Shown piece by piece: positions 42,486 through 51,813 of a DNA stretch of 64,000 nucleotides. Both the position numbers and the translations under genes were made by a program. The stretch is from Streptomyces cyaneochromogenes (GTDB lineage: Bacteria > Actinomycetota > Actinomycetes > Streptomycetales > Streptomycetaceae): positions 930,001 through 994,000 of the forward strand of contig NZ_CP034539.1 of the NCBI RefSeq assembly GCF_003963535.1, in the 5' to 3' direction. Every line of letters begins with the position of its first letter. The first letter of the stretch is position 1. Under the pieces are notes generated by a model that was given only the letters and a program-made list of their open reading frames with translations, made no database searches and had not been told where the DNA came from.

Positions 42486-43322
42486 ATGACGGCGACGGAA
42501 CTCGGACAGGCCCTGCGTCGCTGGCGCGACCGTGTCACGCCCGATTCGGCCGGTCTGCCCTCGGGTGGGCATCGGCGTGCGGCGGGACTGCGCCGTGAGG
42601 AACTGGCGCTGCTGGCCGGGATCTCGGTCGACTACGTCACGCGCCTCGAACAGGGCCGGGCCAGCAATCCGTCGGGCCAGATCGTCGAGGCCCTGGCCCG
42701 GGCGCTGCGGCTGTCGGCGGACGAGCGCGCCCATCTGTTCCGGCTGGCGGACCTGGTGCCGCCCGGCCCGGACACGGTTCCCGCGTACATCACTCCCAGC
42801 GTGCAGCGTCTGCTGGACCGGCTGAACGGCACCCCCGTGGGGGTGTACGACGCCGCCTGGACACTGCTCATGGCCAATCCCCACTACGCCGCGCTGATGG
42901 GGGACCCCTCCGGCCGGCGCGGCTTCGAACGCAACGGCGTGTGGCGCGCCTTCCTCGGCCCCGCCGGCCGGGTACGGCAGAGCCCGCAGGAGAGGCGGGC
43001 GTTCCAGGCCGCCATCGTCGCCGATCTGCGCGCGACCGCGAGCCGTTATCCGGCGGACCCGCAACTGAAGCTCCTCATCACGGAGTTGCGGACACACAGC
43101 CCTCGCTTCGCCGCACTGTGGGAGACCGGCACGGTCGGTCGGCACGAGACCGGCCGGAAGGTCATCGAGCACCCGCAGGCAGGTCCGCTGACGCTGGACT
43201 GCGATGTCCTCGCCGTGGCGGGCAGCGACCTGCGGCTGATGGTCTACACGGCCGCCCCCGGCACCGAGGACGCGGAACGCCTCGCGCTGGTCGCGGTGCT
43301 CGGCACGCAGTCACTGGTCTGA
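42486..43322 (+). CDS. XRE regulator with MmyB-like ligand domain
   Basis: The product is 278 residues. The helix-turn-helix is RREELALLAGISVDYVTRLEQGRASNPS (about residues 36-63), followed by the MmyB-like PAS-type domain (VYDAAWTLLMANPHYAALMGD, then FAALWETGTVGRHETGRK). MmyB-type domains are reported to bind fatty acids. It is divergent from an SDR gene, its probable target. Confidence 0.92.
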   Translation: MTATELGQALRRWRDRVTPDSAGLPSGGHRRAAGLRREELALLAGISVDYVTRLEQGRASNPSGQIVEALARALRLSADERAHLFRLADLVPPGPDTVPAYITPSVQRLLDRLNGTPVGVYDAAWTLLMANPHYAALMGDPSGRRGFERNGVWRAFLGPAGRVRQSPQERRAFQAAIVADLRATASRYPADPQLKLLITELRTHSPRFAALWETGTVGRHETGRKVIEHPQAGPLTLDCDVLAVAGSDLRLMVYTAAPGTEDAERLALVAVLGTQSLV

Positions 43323-43421
43323 CCGAACGCGGCGGGCCGGCCGTGCGTCACAGTGTCGGGGCGGCCACGGCACCGCCCCTCCCGCACCCGCTCACCCGTC
43401 GCCGTCCGTTCGGGGGGATCC

Positions 43422-44321
43422 ATGCGAACGACCACTTCACGCACCGTCCAGCTACTGATCGCGCTCGGCCTGCTCGCCGCCGGGTGCGGCACCGGCACGG
43501 CGGGCTCCGACGAGTCCGAACCGGCGCCGGACACCAGCCCCCGTGCCCTCAAGGTGGCCAAGGCCTGGGACGGTTCACCGGCCGCCGAGATCTGGCACAA
43601 GGGCTACTACCCGATGGCGGACGCGGTCCAGCTGCCCGAGGACGCCTTCCACAACGCGGCCGACAAGGAGGCGTACATCACCGACAACTTCGTGCTGCGC
43701 GGCGACCTCCCCGAGGCGCCGACGAAGACGGCGGAGGTGACATGGCAGAGCGGCGGATCGCTCACCCTGCCGCTCATGAAGGCCCGGGAGGCGTACGAGA
43801 GGGTGGCCCGCAGCAGCGGCCCCCCGCCGCACCTCACCGTGACCGGGGCGAAGCTGGGCGAGACCACGCTGGCCACCAGTCGCGGTCCGGCCACCGTCCC
43901 GGCGTGGCTGTTCACGATCGAGGGCTACGACACCCCGCTCAAGCGCGTCGCCCTCGACCCGTCCAAGCTTCCCGAGCCGCCGATCGGGCCGGTCGGGAAC
44001 AGCCCCACCGACGGTCTGCGGGAGCTCAACGAGCTGGTCGAGGTGGCCAAGGACGGCCGCTCCGTCACCGTGCACGCCTTCCACGGGTCATGCGACGACG
44101 GACCCCGAGTGGACGCACTGGAGACGGACGGCAGCGTGGTCCTGTCCGCCTACGTCGTCGACACCAAAGACGACGGCCTTCCCTGCACGGACGACCTGCG
44201 CACCAGGAAGGTGACGGTCCAGCTTGACCGCCCGCTCGGCGACCGCATCCTGCTGGACGCGTTCACGGGCCGTCCCGTGCCGCACGGGAACCTCACCGGG
44301 CCCTCCCCCAGCTGGCGTTGA
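43422..44321 (+). CDS. lipoprotein of unknown function, 299 aa
   Basis: The product is 299 residues with a lipoprotein signal (VQLLIALGLLAAGC, Cys22). The mature protein contains YYPMADAVQLPEDAFHN, VPAWLFTIEGYDTPLKRVA and a C-terminal domain with two Cys (HGSCDDGPRV, DDGLPCTDDL). No enzymatic motif is seen. Similar long lipoproteins are frequent in Streptomyces. It is convergent with the fructosamine-kinase-like gene, which ends 26 bases away. Confidence 0.85.
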   Translation: MRTTTSRTVQLLIALGLLAAGCGTGTAGSDESEPAPDTSPRALKVAKAWDGSPAAEIWHKGYYPMADAVQLPEDAFHNAADKEAYITDNFVLRGDLPEAPTKTAEVTWQSGGSLTLPLMKAREAYERVARSSGPPPHLTVTGAKLGETTLATSRGPATVPAWLFTIEGYDTPLKRVALDPSKLPEPPIGPVGNSPTDGLRELNELVEVAKDGRSVTVHAFHGSCDDGPRVDALETDGSVVLSAYVVDTKDDGLPCTDDLRTRKVTVQLDRPLGDRILLDAFTGRPVPHGNLTGPSPSWR

Positions 44322-44347
44322 CCAAGTCGCTCACGGGCAGCGGGTCG

Positions 44348-45220
44348 TCAACGGCTGGTGGCGGACTCGGCCGCCGCGAGGGCTTGTTCGGCGTAGCCGC
44401 GGCCGAAGAGCACGGCGTGGACGAGGAGCGGGAACAGCTGGTGGAGGCCGATCCGGTCGGTCCATCCGTCGGCGAGTGGTGCGGCCTCGTGATAGGCGGC
44501 CAGGATCCGGTCCAGGTGGGGGCAGCCGAAGAGGTGGAGCATGGCCAGGTCGGTCTCGCGGTGGCCGCCGTGCGCGGCCGGGTCGATCAGCCAGGCGTGT
44601 CCGTCGGCGCCCCACAGGACGTTGCCGTTCCAGAGGTCGCCGTGCAGCCGGGCGGGCGGCTCGGCGGGGCCCGCCAGTTCGGGGAGCCGCTCGCAGACCC
44701 GCTCGATGACGGGCGCCTCCTCGCTGCGGAGCGTGCCGGCGTCGACCGCGCGGCGCAGGTACGGCAGCACCCGGTGCTCCGCGTACCAGCGGGGCCAGTC
44801 GGGGCCGGTGACGTTCCTCATCGGGGCGAGGCCGATGTACGCGTCCTCGGGGCCGCCGGGCGGTGGGGCGCCGAACGCGGGTGCGCCGGCGGCGTGCAGG
44901 GCGGCAAGTTCACGACCGAGGCGCTCCGCCGCCGCGGCGCCGGGCCGGCCGGTGGCCACCCGGTCGGTGACCAGCCACTGCTCGTCGTGGCCGTGCACGG
45001 CGGGGACGCGGACCGTGCCGGCGTCGGCCAGCCAGCGCAGTCCCGCCGCCTCGGCCCGTGCGGCACGGTCGCCCTCGCCGCGCTTGACCATCACCACCCG
45101 GCCACCGTCCAGGGTGACTTCGGCGAGCGCCCCGGAGAGCCGGCGTTCACCGGTGGCCGGGAGTCCGGTGAACCGTGCCGCCGCGGACCTCGGGCCCTCG
45201 AAGGAGTTGTGCACGGCCAT
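44348..45220 (-). CDS. fructosamine kinase family protein
   Basis: The product is 290 residues with the kinase fold of ketosamine-3-kinases. The active site is ARLHGDLWNGNVLWG, and WLIDPAAHGGHRETDLAM carries the metal-binding Asp. It phosphorylates sugar adducts on protein amines or free ketosamines, starting repair of glycated protein. The N-terminus lacks part of the usual glycine-rich loop but retains VVMVKRG with the ATP-contacting Lys. The start at 45220 has no clear ribosome site. Confidence 0.88.
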   Translation of the reverse strand: MAVHNSFEGPRSAAARFTGLPATGERRLSGALAEVTLDGGRVVMVKRGEGDRAARAEAAGLRWLADAGTVRVPAVHGHDEQWLVTDRVATGRPGAAAAERLGRELAALHAAGAPAFGAPPPGGPEDAYIGLAPMRNVTGPDWPRWYAEHRVLPYLRRAVDAGTLRSEEAPVIERVCERLPELAGPAEPPARLHGDLWNGNVLWGADGHAWLIDPAAHGGHRETDLAMLHLFGCPHLDRILAAYHEAAPLADGWTDRIGLHQLFPLLVHAVLFGRGYAEQALAAAESATSR

Positions 45221-45282
45221 CAGGGTACGGCGGCCCTCGGCGCCGCTGAAGTCACCCGGTCCTGCTCCGGGTGTCACCCTGG

Positions 45283-45738
45283 TCAACTGTCGGCGGCGGC
45301 CTTCTTGATCGCCTCGCGGATCCGTGAGTACGTGCCGCAGCGGCAGACGTTCTCGATGCGGTCGATGTCGGCGTCCGTCGGCCGGGGCGTCTTCTTCAGG
45401 AGGGCCGCCGTGGCCATGATCTGGCCGGGCTGGCAGAAGCCGCACTGGGCGACGTCGCAGTCGAGCCAGGCCTGTTGCACGGGGTGCAGGCGGTCGCCGT
45501 CGGCCAGGCCCTCGATGGTGGTGATCTCACGGCCGGCGCAGTCGGCGACCGGGACGACGCAGGGCTGTATCTCGTCGCCGTCGAGATGGCTGGTGCAGGC
45601 GCGACAGGCGCCCACGCCGCAGCCGTACTTGGGGCCGGTGACGTTCAGCAGGTCGCGCAGCACCCACAGCAGCGGCATGTCGGCGGGGGCCTCGACGGTG
45701 ACGCGCTTCCCGTTGAGGGTGAAGGAGTAGGAGGGCAT
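45283..45738 (-). CDS. (2Fe-2S) subunit of molybdenum hydroxylase (IorA-like)
   Basis: The product is 151 residues with the two iron-sulfur domains of the xanthine dehydrogenase family small subunit. A plant-type cluster site is YGCGVGACRACTSH plus a later Cys, and the helical domain has CDVAQCGFCQPGQIM and CRCGTYSRI. It passes electrons from the molybdenum subunit encoded 22 bases upstream. Together they match isoquinoline 1-oxidoreductase or aldehyde-oxidising pairs without an FAD subunit, so electrons probably go to a membrane or cytochrome acceptor. GAGAAGG precedes the ATG. Confidence 0.93.
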   Translation of the reverse strand: MPSYSFTLNGKRVTVEAPADMPLLWVLRDLLNVTGPKYGCGVGACRACTSHLDGDEIQPCVVPVADCAGREITTIEGLADGDRLHPVQQAWLDCDVAQCGFCQPGQIMATAALLKKTPRPTDADIDRIENVCRCGTYSRIREAIKKAAADS

Positions 45739-45760
45739 CGGTACCTTCTCGGGACGTGGC

Positions 45761-47887
45761 TCAGAAGTCGAGGGGGAAACGGCGCGGCTTGGTGCCGGTG
45801 GCCCGGGCGTAGGCGTTGGCGACGGCGCCGGCCGCGGCCGGGACGCCGAGTTCGCCGGCTCCGCCGGGGTCGCGCCGGGAGGGCATGATGTGCGCCTCGA
45901 AGTGCTGCGGGGCGTGCCGCTGGCGGGCGTAGTGGAAGTCGGCGAAGCTGCTCTCGCGGACTGCGCCCCTGTCGATGTGCAGCCCGGCCCGCAGGATGGT
46001 GGAGATCCCGTCGACGGCGGTGCCCATGAGCTGGGCCTCCAATCCGCGCGGGTTGACGGCCGTGCCGACGTCGGCCGCCATCACCACCTTGGTCACCCGG
46101 GGGTTCTTCGGATCGGCGGCGTCGATCTCGACCAGACAGGCCACACAGGAGCCGTACTCCTCGTGGACGCCCACCCCCTGGGCGTGGCCGCGGGGCATGG
46201 TCCGGCCCCAGTCCCCGGCCTTGGCCACCTTGTCCAGTACGGCCCTGACGGCCTTGCTCCGCAGTGTCGTACGGCGGAAGGCGACCGGGTCCTTGCCCAG
46301 GCTGCGGGCGACCTCGTCGACGACGATCTCCTCGGCGGTGCGCACCGTGCCGGAGTCGACCGAGCGCCAGGCGCCCAGCGGTATCGCCAGGCCGACCGAG
46401 CCCGAATCCCCGGACAGGCGCCCGAAGTTGTACAGGCCGCTGTCACTGGGGAGTGGGGCGGCGGCGGGGGCGCGCACGGCGGAGCGGGCGCCGCCCTGAG
46501 TGGACAGGCCCTGCTCGGAGGACTCGTCGACCGAGGCCGTGGCGTGGGCGAAGGCCACCACCCGGCCCTGGGCGTGGCTGGCCCTGATCCGGTGGTGGGT
46601 GGCCGGGCGCATTCTGCCGTGCCGGATGTCGTCGGCCCGGCTCCACATCAGCTTCACCGGCCGGCGTGCCTGCTTGGAGATGAGGGCCGCCTCGATCGCG
46701 GCGTCGTAGTTCAGCCGGCGTCCGAACGAGCCGCCGCCGCGCAGGACATGGACCCGGACCTTCGATGCGGGCAGGCCGATCCTCGCGGCGATGTCCTCGC
46801 GCGCGGACTGCGGTGTCTGGGAGGAGAACCAGATCTCGGCGCGGTCGGCGCGTACGTCCGCCACGGCGGTGAGCACCTCCATCGGCGCGTGGCTGACGAA
46901 GGCGAACTCGAACTCGGCCTCCGTCTGCGCCGATCCGCGCGGCGGGGTCTCCAGCTTCGGTACGGCGGCGCGCAGCCGGGAGCGGATCTCGGTGTCGGAG
47001 AGGTTCGCGAGGGGGCCGGGCGCCCACTTGATACGGAGCGCGTCGCGAGCCTGGAAGGCATGGTGGAAGGTCTCCGCGACCACGGCTACGCCGCCGTCGA
47101 TCCGGACGACCGCGTGCACGCCGGGCATGGCGCGGGCCGCCTGGGAGTCGACCGAGACGACCTTCCCACCGATCGTCGGCGGCCGCGCCACTACCGTCGG
47201 CCTGGCTCCGGCCGCCGTGAGGTCGCCGGTGTACTTCGCCTTGCCGGTGACGATGTCGCGGGCGTCGATGCGGGTCGCCGGCCGGCCGATCACCCGGTGC
47301 TTGGACGCGGGCTTCGGGCTGGTCGACACGGCCGGGCGCGTGATCCGGGCGGCGGCCCTGGTCAGCGATCCGAAGGTGGCCGAGCGGCCGTCCGGTCCGA
47401 AGACCGTCGTGTCCCGGGTGCGCAGGGTCCGCGCGGGGACGTGCCACTGGCGGGCCGCGGCGGTCACCAGCTTGGCGCGGGCGGTGGCGGCCAGGTGCCG
47501 GGCCGGTCCGTACAGCGAACTGACCGAGTTGGAGCCGCCGGTGAACTGGTTGCCCTTGCTGCGGGCGTCCGCGAGCGGGATGTCGACGTCGGCGAGCCGG
47601 GCGTCCAGCTCCTCGGCGATCATCATCGCGACGGCGGTGGTGACGCCCTGGCCGACCTCGACGCGCGGCAGCCGTACGACGACCCTGTTGGCCGGGGTGA
47701 CCTCCAGGACCAGCATCTCCTCGTCGGTGCCGGTGACCAGGACGTCGGAAGCGCCACGGGCGCCTGCCGCGGCTTCCTCGGCGCCCTGTGCGGTCGAGCC
47801 GTCGCAGCCGAGCGGTGCCGCGACGGTCAGGGTGGTCGCCGCCAGCGAGTACACCACGAACTGTCGACGGGACAACTGACTGGCCAA
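45761..47887 (-). CDS. molybdenum hydroxylase large subunit (IorB-like), Tat-exported
   Basis: The product is 708 residues. The N-terminus has a twin-arginine signal (QLSRRQFVVYSLAATTLTVA), so the cofactor-loaded complex is folded inside and exported. Family features are VEVGQGVTTAVAMMIAEEL, HAPMEVLTAVADV, GGGSFGRRLNYDAAIEA and GAWRSVDSG. The catalytic Glu region is PGGAGELGVPAAAGAVANA near the end. The start is a rare TTG, supported by GAGAGGAG upstream. It forms an operon with the 2Fe-2S subunit. Substrates of this group are N-heterocycles and aldehydes; the exact one is unknown. Confidence 0.92.
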   Translation of the reverse strand: MASQLSRRQFVVYSLAATTLTVAAPLGCDGSTAQGAEEAAAGARGASDVLVTGTDEEMLVLEVTPANRVVVRLPRVEVGQGVTTAVAMMIAEELDARLADVDIPLADARSKGNQFTGGSNSVSSLYGPARHLAATARAKLVTAAARQWHVPARTLRTRDTTVFGPDGRSATFGSLTRAAARITRPAVSTSPKPASKHRVIGRPATRIDARDIVTGKAKYTGDLTAAGARPTVVARPPTIGGKVVSVDSQAARAMPGVHAVVRIDGGVAVVAETFHHAFQARDALRIKWAPGPLANLSDTEIRSRLRAAVPKLETPPRGSAQTEAEFEFAFVSHAPMEVLTAVADVRADRAEIWFSSQTPQSAREDIAARIGLPASKVRVHVLRGGGSFGRRLNYDAAIEAALISKQARRPVKLMWSRADDIRHGRMRPATHHRIRASHAQGRVVAFAHATASVDESSEQGLSTQGGARSAVRAPAAAPLPSDSGLYNFGRLSGDSGSVGLAIPLGAWRSVDSGTVRTAEEIVVDEVARSLGKDPVAFRRTTLRSKAVRAVLDKVAKAGDWGRTMPRGHAQGVGVHEEYGSCVACLVEIDAADPKNPRVTKVVMAADVGTAVNPRGLEAQLMGTAVDGISTILRAGLHIDRGAVRESSFADFHYARQRHAPQHFEAHIMPSRRDPGGAGELGVPAAAGAVANAYARATGTKPRRFPLDF

Positions 47888-47977
47888 CAGACGCTCCTCT
47901 CCGAGAACCCGGGATGGTTCGACCTGTATGAGGGGCGGGTGTACGCCGGGGTTGCGCCGGTTGGCCGGTGCATCGAT

Positions 47978-49144
47978 CTACGGGCCGAGCCGCGCGAGGT
48001 CGCTGCCCCACTCCAGGTGTCGTACGAGCTCGTCGTCGCCCGGCCGGTTCCCTCTCGCGCCCCGGCCGCCGGGACCTGACGGGGTGTGGGTGCCGCGGGA
48101 TATGTTGCCGCTGACCGTGATGTTGTCTTCCACGCGGGGGCGGCGCAGGGTTTCGTAGAGCGCGAGCGCGGCGTCGGTGTCCGGCGCGTCCCGCAGGGAC
48201 TTGGCGAGGATCACGGCGTCCTCCAGTGCCATGGACGCGCCCTGCCCGGTGGCGGGGGACGCCGCGTGGGCCGCGTCGCCGATGAGCAGGGCGCGGCCGG
48301 AGCACCAGGGTGTCCCGGTGGGGAGTTCGGTGGCGTTGGTGACCATGAGCCGGTCGGGGGTGGCCGCGACGAGGTCCGCGGCCGGGGTGGTGTCCTTGCG
48401 CAGGAGCGGCAGCAGCAGGTCGCGCCACCGGGCGGGGGTGCCGTCCGCGAGGGCGTCGGCGGACAGGGGTCCGTCGGTGACGCGCGCGAACCAGTAGGTC
48501 TCCCCCGCGGGCGACACCGCGTACCCGAAGGCGACGGAGCTGCCGCGCACCATGGTGATGGTCTCGCCCTCGGCGGCCGCGGGGGCGTCGTCCGTGTAGC
48601 CGTAGAAGACGTACTGTCCGGCGTAGTCCGGGCTTGTGCCGGGGGCGATGAGCCGGCGGACCGTGGAGTTCAGGCCGTCGGCGCCGATGAGGAGGTCACC
48701 GGTGGCCGTGCTGCCGTCGGCGAAGTGGGCGGTCACGCCGTCCGTGCCGTTCTCGACCGACACCAGGCGGGCGCCGTGCCGGATGCCGATGCCCCGGCGC
48801 GTGACCTCGGCCTGCAGGGCGGAGTTGAGGTCGCCGCGCCGCAGGCACCGGTACCGCAGGTGTGCGGTGCCGGCCTCGCCGAGCGGCACCTGGGCCACCT
48901 CGGCGCCCGTGTCGTCGAGGACCCGCATCGAGGTGAGGGGGAAGCCGATCGCGGTGACCGCGGCCGAGGCGTCGACCTCCGCCAGAGCCCGCATGCCGTT
49001 GCTCGCGAGGGTGAGGAACGCGCCGATGTCCTCCGCGGAGTCCGGGTGCGCCTCATACACCTCGACCTCTGATCCGGCCTTGTGCAGCGCGAGCGCCGCT
49101 CCCGCACCGGCGATCCCGCCCCCTACGACAATCAACCGCGTCAC
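47978..49144 (-). CDS. FAD-dependent monooxygenase
   Basis: The product is 388 residues, class A flavin monooxygenase. The FAD motif is LIVVGGGIAGAGAALALHKAG. The DG motif is LLIGADGLNSTVRRL, and the ribityl motif is RALLIGDAAHAASPATGQGAS. No membrane anchor. It starts at a GTG with a GGGGGG ribosome site. It lies 90 bases upstream of the molybdenum hydroxylase operon on the same strand, so it may hydroxylate the same ring compounds. The C-terminus is a Gly-rich low-complexity segment. Confidence 0.9.
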   Translation of the reverse strand: MTRLIVVGGGIAGAGAALALHKAGSEVEVYEAHPDSAEDIGAFLTLASNGMRALAEVDASAAVTAIGFPLTSMRVLDDTGAEVAQVPLGEAGTAHLRYRCLRRGDLNSALQAEVTRRGIGIRHGARLVSVENGTDGVTAHFADGSTATGDLLIGADGLNSTVRRLIAPGTSPDYAGQYVFYGYTDDAPAAAEGETITMVRGSSVAFGYAVSPAGETYWFARVTDGPLSADALADGTPARWRDLLLPLLRKDTTPAADLVAATPDRLMVTNATELPTGTPWCSGRALLIGDAAHAASPATGQGASMALEDAVILAKSLRDAPDTDAALALYETLRRPRVEDNITVSGNISRGTHTPSGPGGRGARGNRPGDDELVRHLEWGSDLARLGP

Positions 49145-49266
49145 ATCGCCCCCCGGCCGCGCCTACGACCCCTGCCGGTCGTCGCCGTCCTTCGTGGAAC
49201 GTCCCAGGTCCGGCCCGGGTTCCCGAGCACGTCGCACAACCGCCTGACCGGGTCGGAAGACCGAAC

Positions 49267-49313
49267 CGGAATGAGTGCAACCATTCCGTCAACCCGAATG
49301 TCTCCCCTAATAT
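49267..49313. promoter_or_regulatory. divergent promoter region with 7-8-7 dyad
   Basis: CGGAATG (49267-49273) and CATTCCG (49282-49288) form a perfect 7-bp inverted repeat with an eight-base spacer. TAATAT at 49308-49313 is a plausible -10 box for the AMIN-like gene. The dyad overlaps where the -35 would be, so a repressor is likely. Confidence 0.4.
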
Positions 49314-49340
49314 CAGACACATCACCTCCCGGGGGACGTA

Positions 49341-49925
49341 ATGGGACGAAAGAGAGCCGCATGGGCGACGACGGTCGCGCTCATCGCCGCAACGGTGGGC
49401 GTGGCGGCGGTCCCGGCCGATGCCACCACGACCAGCACCACACAGGCCACGGCCTGCCCCACCGGCTGGGGCAGTCTGGCCAAGACCCGCTCCGCCGCCA
49501 CGTCGGAGTCGGTGACGAACATCAGGACCGGCCGGCACGCCTGCTTCGACCGCATGGTCGTCGACGTCCCCGGCGCGGGCACCAGCGGCCTCGGCTATTC
49601 CGTCAGGTACGTCAGCCGCCTCTACCAGGACGGTTCGGGCAACTACATCCCCGTCGGCGGCGGAGCCGTCCTGGAGGTACGGGTGGCCGCCCCGGCCTAC
49701 GACGTCGACACCGGTAAGCCCACGTATCCCGTGCGGGCCGGTCAGCGCCTCGCCGGCGTGGACCTCACGGGCTACCGCACCTTCAGGGACGCCCGGTTCG
49801 CCGGCAGCTTCGAAGGGGACACGCAGATCGGGCTCGGCGTCCGGGCACGGCTGCCGTTCCGGGTGTGGGTGGCGACCGACCGGGTCGTGGTCGACGTCGC
49901 GCACAACTGGACCGGGGCACGCTGA
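49341..49925 (+). CDS. secreted AMIN-like domain protein
   Basis: The product is 194 residues with a Sec signal (AAWATTVALIAATVGVAAV, cleavage after ADA). The mature part is one beta-rich domain, HACFDRMVVDVPGAG, GYSVRYVSRLYQDGSG, FRVWVATDRVVVDVAHNW, typical of actinobacterial AMIN-like proteins of unknown role, probably at the cell wall. GGGGGACG precedes the ATG. Its stop codon lies inside a 25-bp tandem duplication. Confidence 0.85.
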   Translation: MGRKRAAWATTVALIAATVGVAAVPADATTTSTTQATACPTGWGSLAKTRSAATSESVTNIRTGRHACFDRMVVDVPGAGTSGLGYSVRYVSRLYQDGSGNYIPVGGGAVLEVRVAAPAYDVDTGKPTYPVRAGQRLAGVDLTGYRTFRDARFAGSFEGDTQIGLGVRARLPFRVWVATDRVVVDVAHNWTGAR

Positions 49926-49957
49926 GGCCCTGTGGACCGGGGCACGCCGAGGCCCTG
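49908..49957. repeat. 25-bp tandem duplication at AMIN-like stop
   Basis: Two 25-base copies (49908-49932, 49933-49957) differ at one base. That base turns the stop TGA of the first copy into CGA in the second. Confidence 0.9.
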
Positions 49958-49978
49958 GCGGATACGGATTGGGCAGGA

Positions 49979-51748
49979 TCAGGGGTTCGGGGCGGGCAGG
50001 GCGTCCCGCCCCTGATACTCCCGCAGCTTCCGGTAAAGGGTCGCCCGGGCGATCCCCAACGCCGCTGCGGCGCGTGCCTTGTTGCCGCCGTGGCGGCGCA
50101 ACGCCTCCAGGATCGCGGCCCGTTCGGCGAGCTCCATCGGGCTCAGGCTGCGTCCCGCGGGTCCCTCCCGGACGGGATCCGGCAGTTCGCTCCGTCGCAC
50201 GGGTCCGAAGACCCGGCGCTGACTCGCGAGCGCCCGTACGAGGTGGGCGAGTTCGGTGACGTTCCCGGGCCAGGGATGCTGCTCCAGCGCACGCAGCGCG
50301 TCCAGCGTCCAGGTCAGCGGCGGGCTGCCGGGGGCCGGCCCGGGCGCCAGAGCGGGGAGCAACTCCCTGATGTCCCCGGGACGTTCACGCAGGGCGGGCA
50401 GCGTCACCGAGCGGGCCGCGAGCGTGTCGAGGAGGCGCTGCAGGCAGGGGCCGGGCGAGGTTCCGGGCGTGTACGTGACGACCAGGTGGGCGTCCGGGCT
50501 CTCGTCCAGGAGGGAGTTCAGGGCGGCGACGTCCGGCTGGGCCAGCCGCTCGGCGTGGCGCAGCAGCAGCGGGCGGCCGCCGGCCCTCCCCCAGGCTTCG
50601 GCCGAGGGGATCCCCGCCTCGCCGTGCTCGGCGTCCTTGAGGCCGAGTTCGGGTGACTCGGCGGCGTCCACGACCAACGGAGCGGCGTCGTCCAGGAGTT
50701 CGAGAGCGAGCGTGGTCTTGCCCGTTCCGCGCTCGCCCACCACGAGCAGGGGCCCCGCGGTACGGGCCAGGGCCGTCGCCCGCGCGACCGCGTGCCGCCA
50801 CGGCACCGAGCTCCCCACCAGCGAGCCCGCCGGGCGCGGCGGCCGCGACGGCACCGACTCCGAGGGGCGAGCTTCGAGTACGGCGACCAGGCCGAGGGCC
50901 CGGCCTTCATGCCGTACCGGAGTGATCTCGACGCCGCACCCGGCGTCCTCGGGCAGCGAGATCTCGTACGACTCCCCGCTCCCCCACGCCCGCGCGCCCC
51001 GCTCCAGCGCCTCCAGCACCTGCGGCGAGGCCAGACGCGCCGCCGCCTCGCTGACCAGGCGGTTACGGCCGTCCAGCGCGACGACCGCCCGCTCGCGCCC
51101 GCGCACGGCGCGCTCATAGGCGTCGAGCAGCACGCGTTCCGCGGTACGCGCGCGTGCCCGCAGTTCCGCCTCCACCGCCGTGGCCGCCGCTTCGGCGAGG
51201 GCGGCGCCGGGGTGCGGTCGGCAGCCGGCGCACAGGCCCGAGGCGACCGTCACCGTGCCGAGTACCTGGCCGGTCTCCGGGGAGAGCAGCGGCACACTGA
51301 CCGCGGAGACGTCCTGCCACACGTCGAGGAAGTGCTCGGGGCCGTGCACCTCGGCCCGGCGCCGGGTGCGCAGGGCGAGCGCGGCGCTGTTGTGGCCGAC
51401 CTCCCGCTCTGACAGGTCGCGGCACGCGTCGTCGCCGGGCGCGCTGCCGGCCGACCACAGCACCCTGAGCCGCTCGTCGGTGAGCAGAAGCGCGGAACTT
51501 CCGGCGTCGAGGGCCGGGGCGAGGCGGGCGAGCACCGGGCGCGCCGCCTCCAGCAGGGGGGAGGCGGCCGGTTCGGCCAACTCCCGTGCGGGGCCTTCGA
51601 GATCGGGCCGTACGCCGAAGAAGCGGGCGCGCCGCCAGGCCGCGACGACGTCGTCCGGCACGCCGTCCGGGAGCGGGCGCCCCGCCAGGAACCGCTGGCG
51701 GGCCTGGCGGAGCGGGGCGAGGGCAGGGGGATGTTCCACGGTGGTCAT
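49979..51748 (-). CDS. GAF-AAA-Fis regulator without GAFTGA (AcoR-like)
   Basis: The product is 589 residues. An N-terminal GAF sensor covers about residues 60-190. A reduced AAA+ domain has Walker A VGERGTGKTTLALELL near 340 and a C-terminal subdomain LEQHPWPGNVTELAHLVRAL. A Fis helix-turn-helix closes the protein (LRRHGGNKARAAAALGIARATLYRKL). The GAFTGA loop that contacts sigma-54 is absent, which fits Streptomyces having no RpoN. It is divergent from the hydroxyquinol operon with a dyad between, so it is the probable pathway activator. Start at 51748. Confidence 0.88.
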   Translation of the reverse strand: MTTVEHPPALAPLRQARQRFLAGRPLPDGVPDDVVAAWRRARFFGVRPDLEGPARELAEPAASPLLEAARPVLARLAPALDAGSSALLLTDERLRVLWSAGSAPGDDACRDLSEREVGHNSAALALRTRRRAEVHGPEHFLDVWQDVSAVSVPLLSPETGQVLGTVTVASGLCAGCRPHPGAALAEAAATAVEAELRARARTAERVLLDAYERAVRGRERAVVALDGRNRLVSEAAARLASPQVLEALERGARAWGSGESYEISLPEDAGCGVEITPVRHEGRALGLVAVLEARPSESVPSRPPRPAGSLVGSSVPWRHAVARATALARTAGPLLVVGERGTGKTTLALELLDDAAPLVVDAAESPELGLKDAEHGEAGIPSAEAWGRAGGRPLLLRHAERLAQPDVAALNSLLDESPDAHLVVTYTPGTSPGPCLQRLLDTLAARSVTLPALRERPGDIRELLPALAPGPAPGSPPLTWTLDALRALEQHPWPGNVTELAHLVRALASQRRVFGPVRRSELPDPVREGPAGRSLSPMELAERAAILEALRRHGGNKARAAAALGIARATLYRKLREYQGRDALPAPNP

Positions 51749-51796
51749 GGCGTCCCTCACCGTATCGGGGGCGTCGCGGACGCGGCGACGGTGGGC

Positions 51797-51813
51797 TGTC
51801 TCGTATTGAGACA
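51797..51813. promoter_or_regulatory. TGTCTC-N5-GAGACA operator
   Basis: TGTCTC (51797-51802) and GAGACA (51808-51813) form a perfect dyad in the regulator/hydroxylase divergent region, with GGG and CCC flanks continuing the symmetry around one mismatch. It is the likely site of the Fis-type regulator. Confidence 0.6.

Noticed and set aside
45890..48079. 729-codon plus-strand frame opposite the molybdenum hydroxylase genes
   Set aside because: Antisense shadow; the Tat signal and cofactor motifs are on the minus strand.
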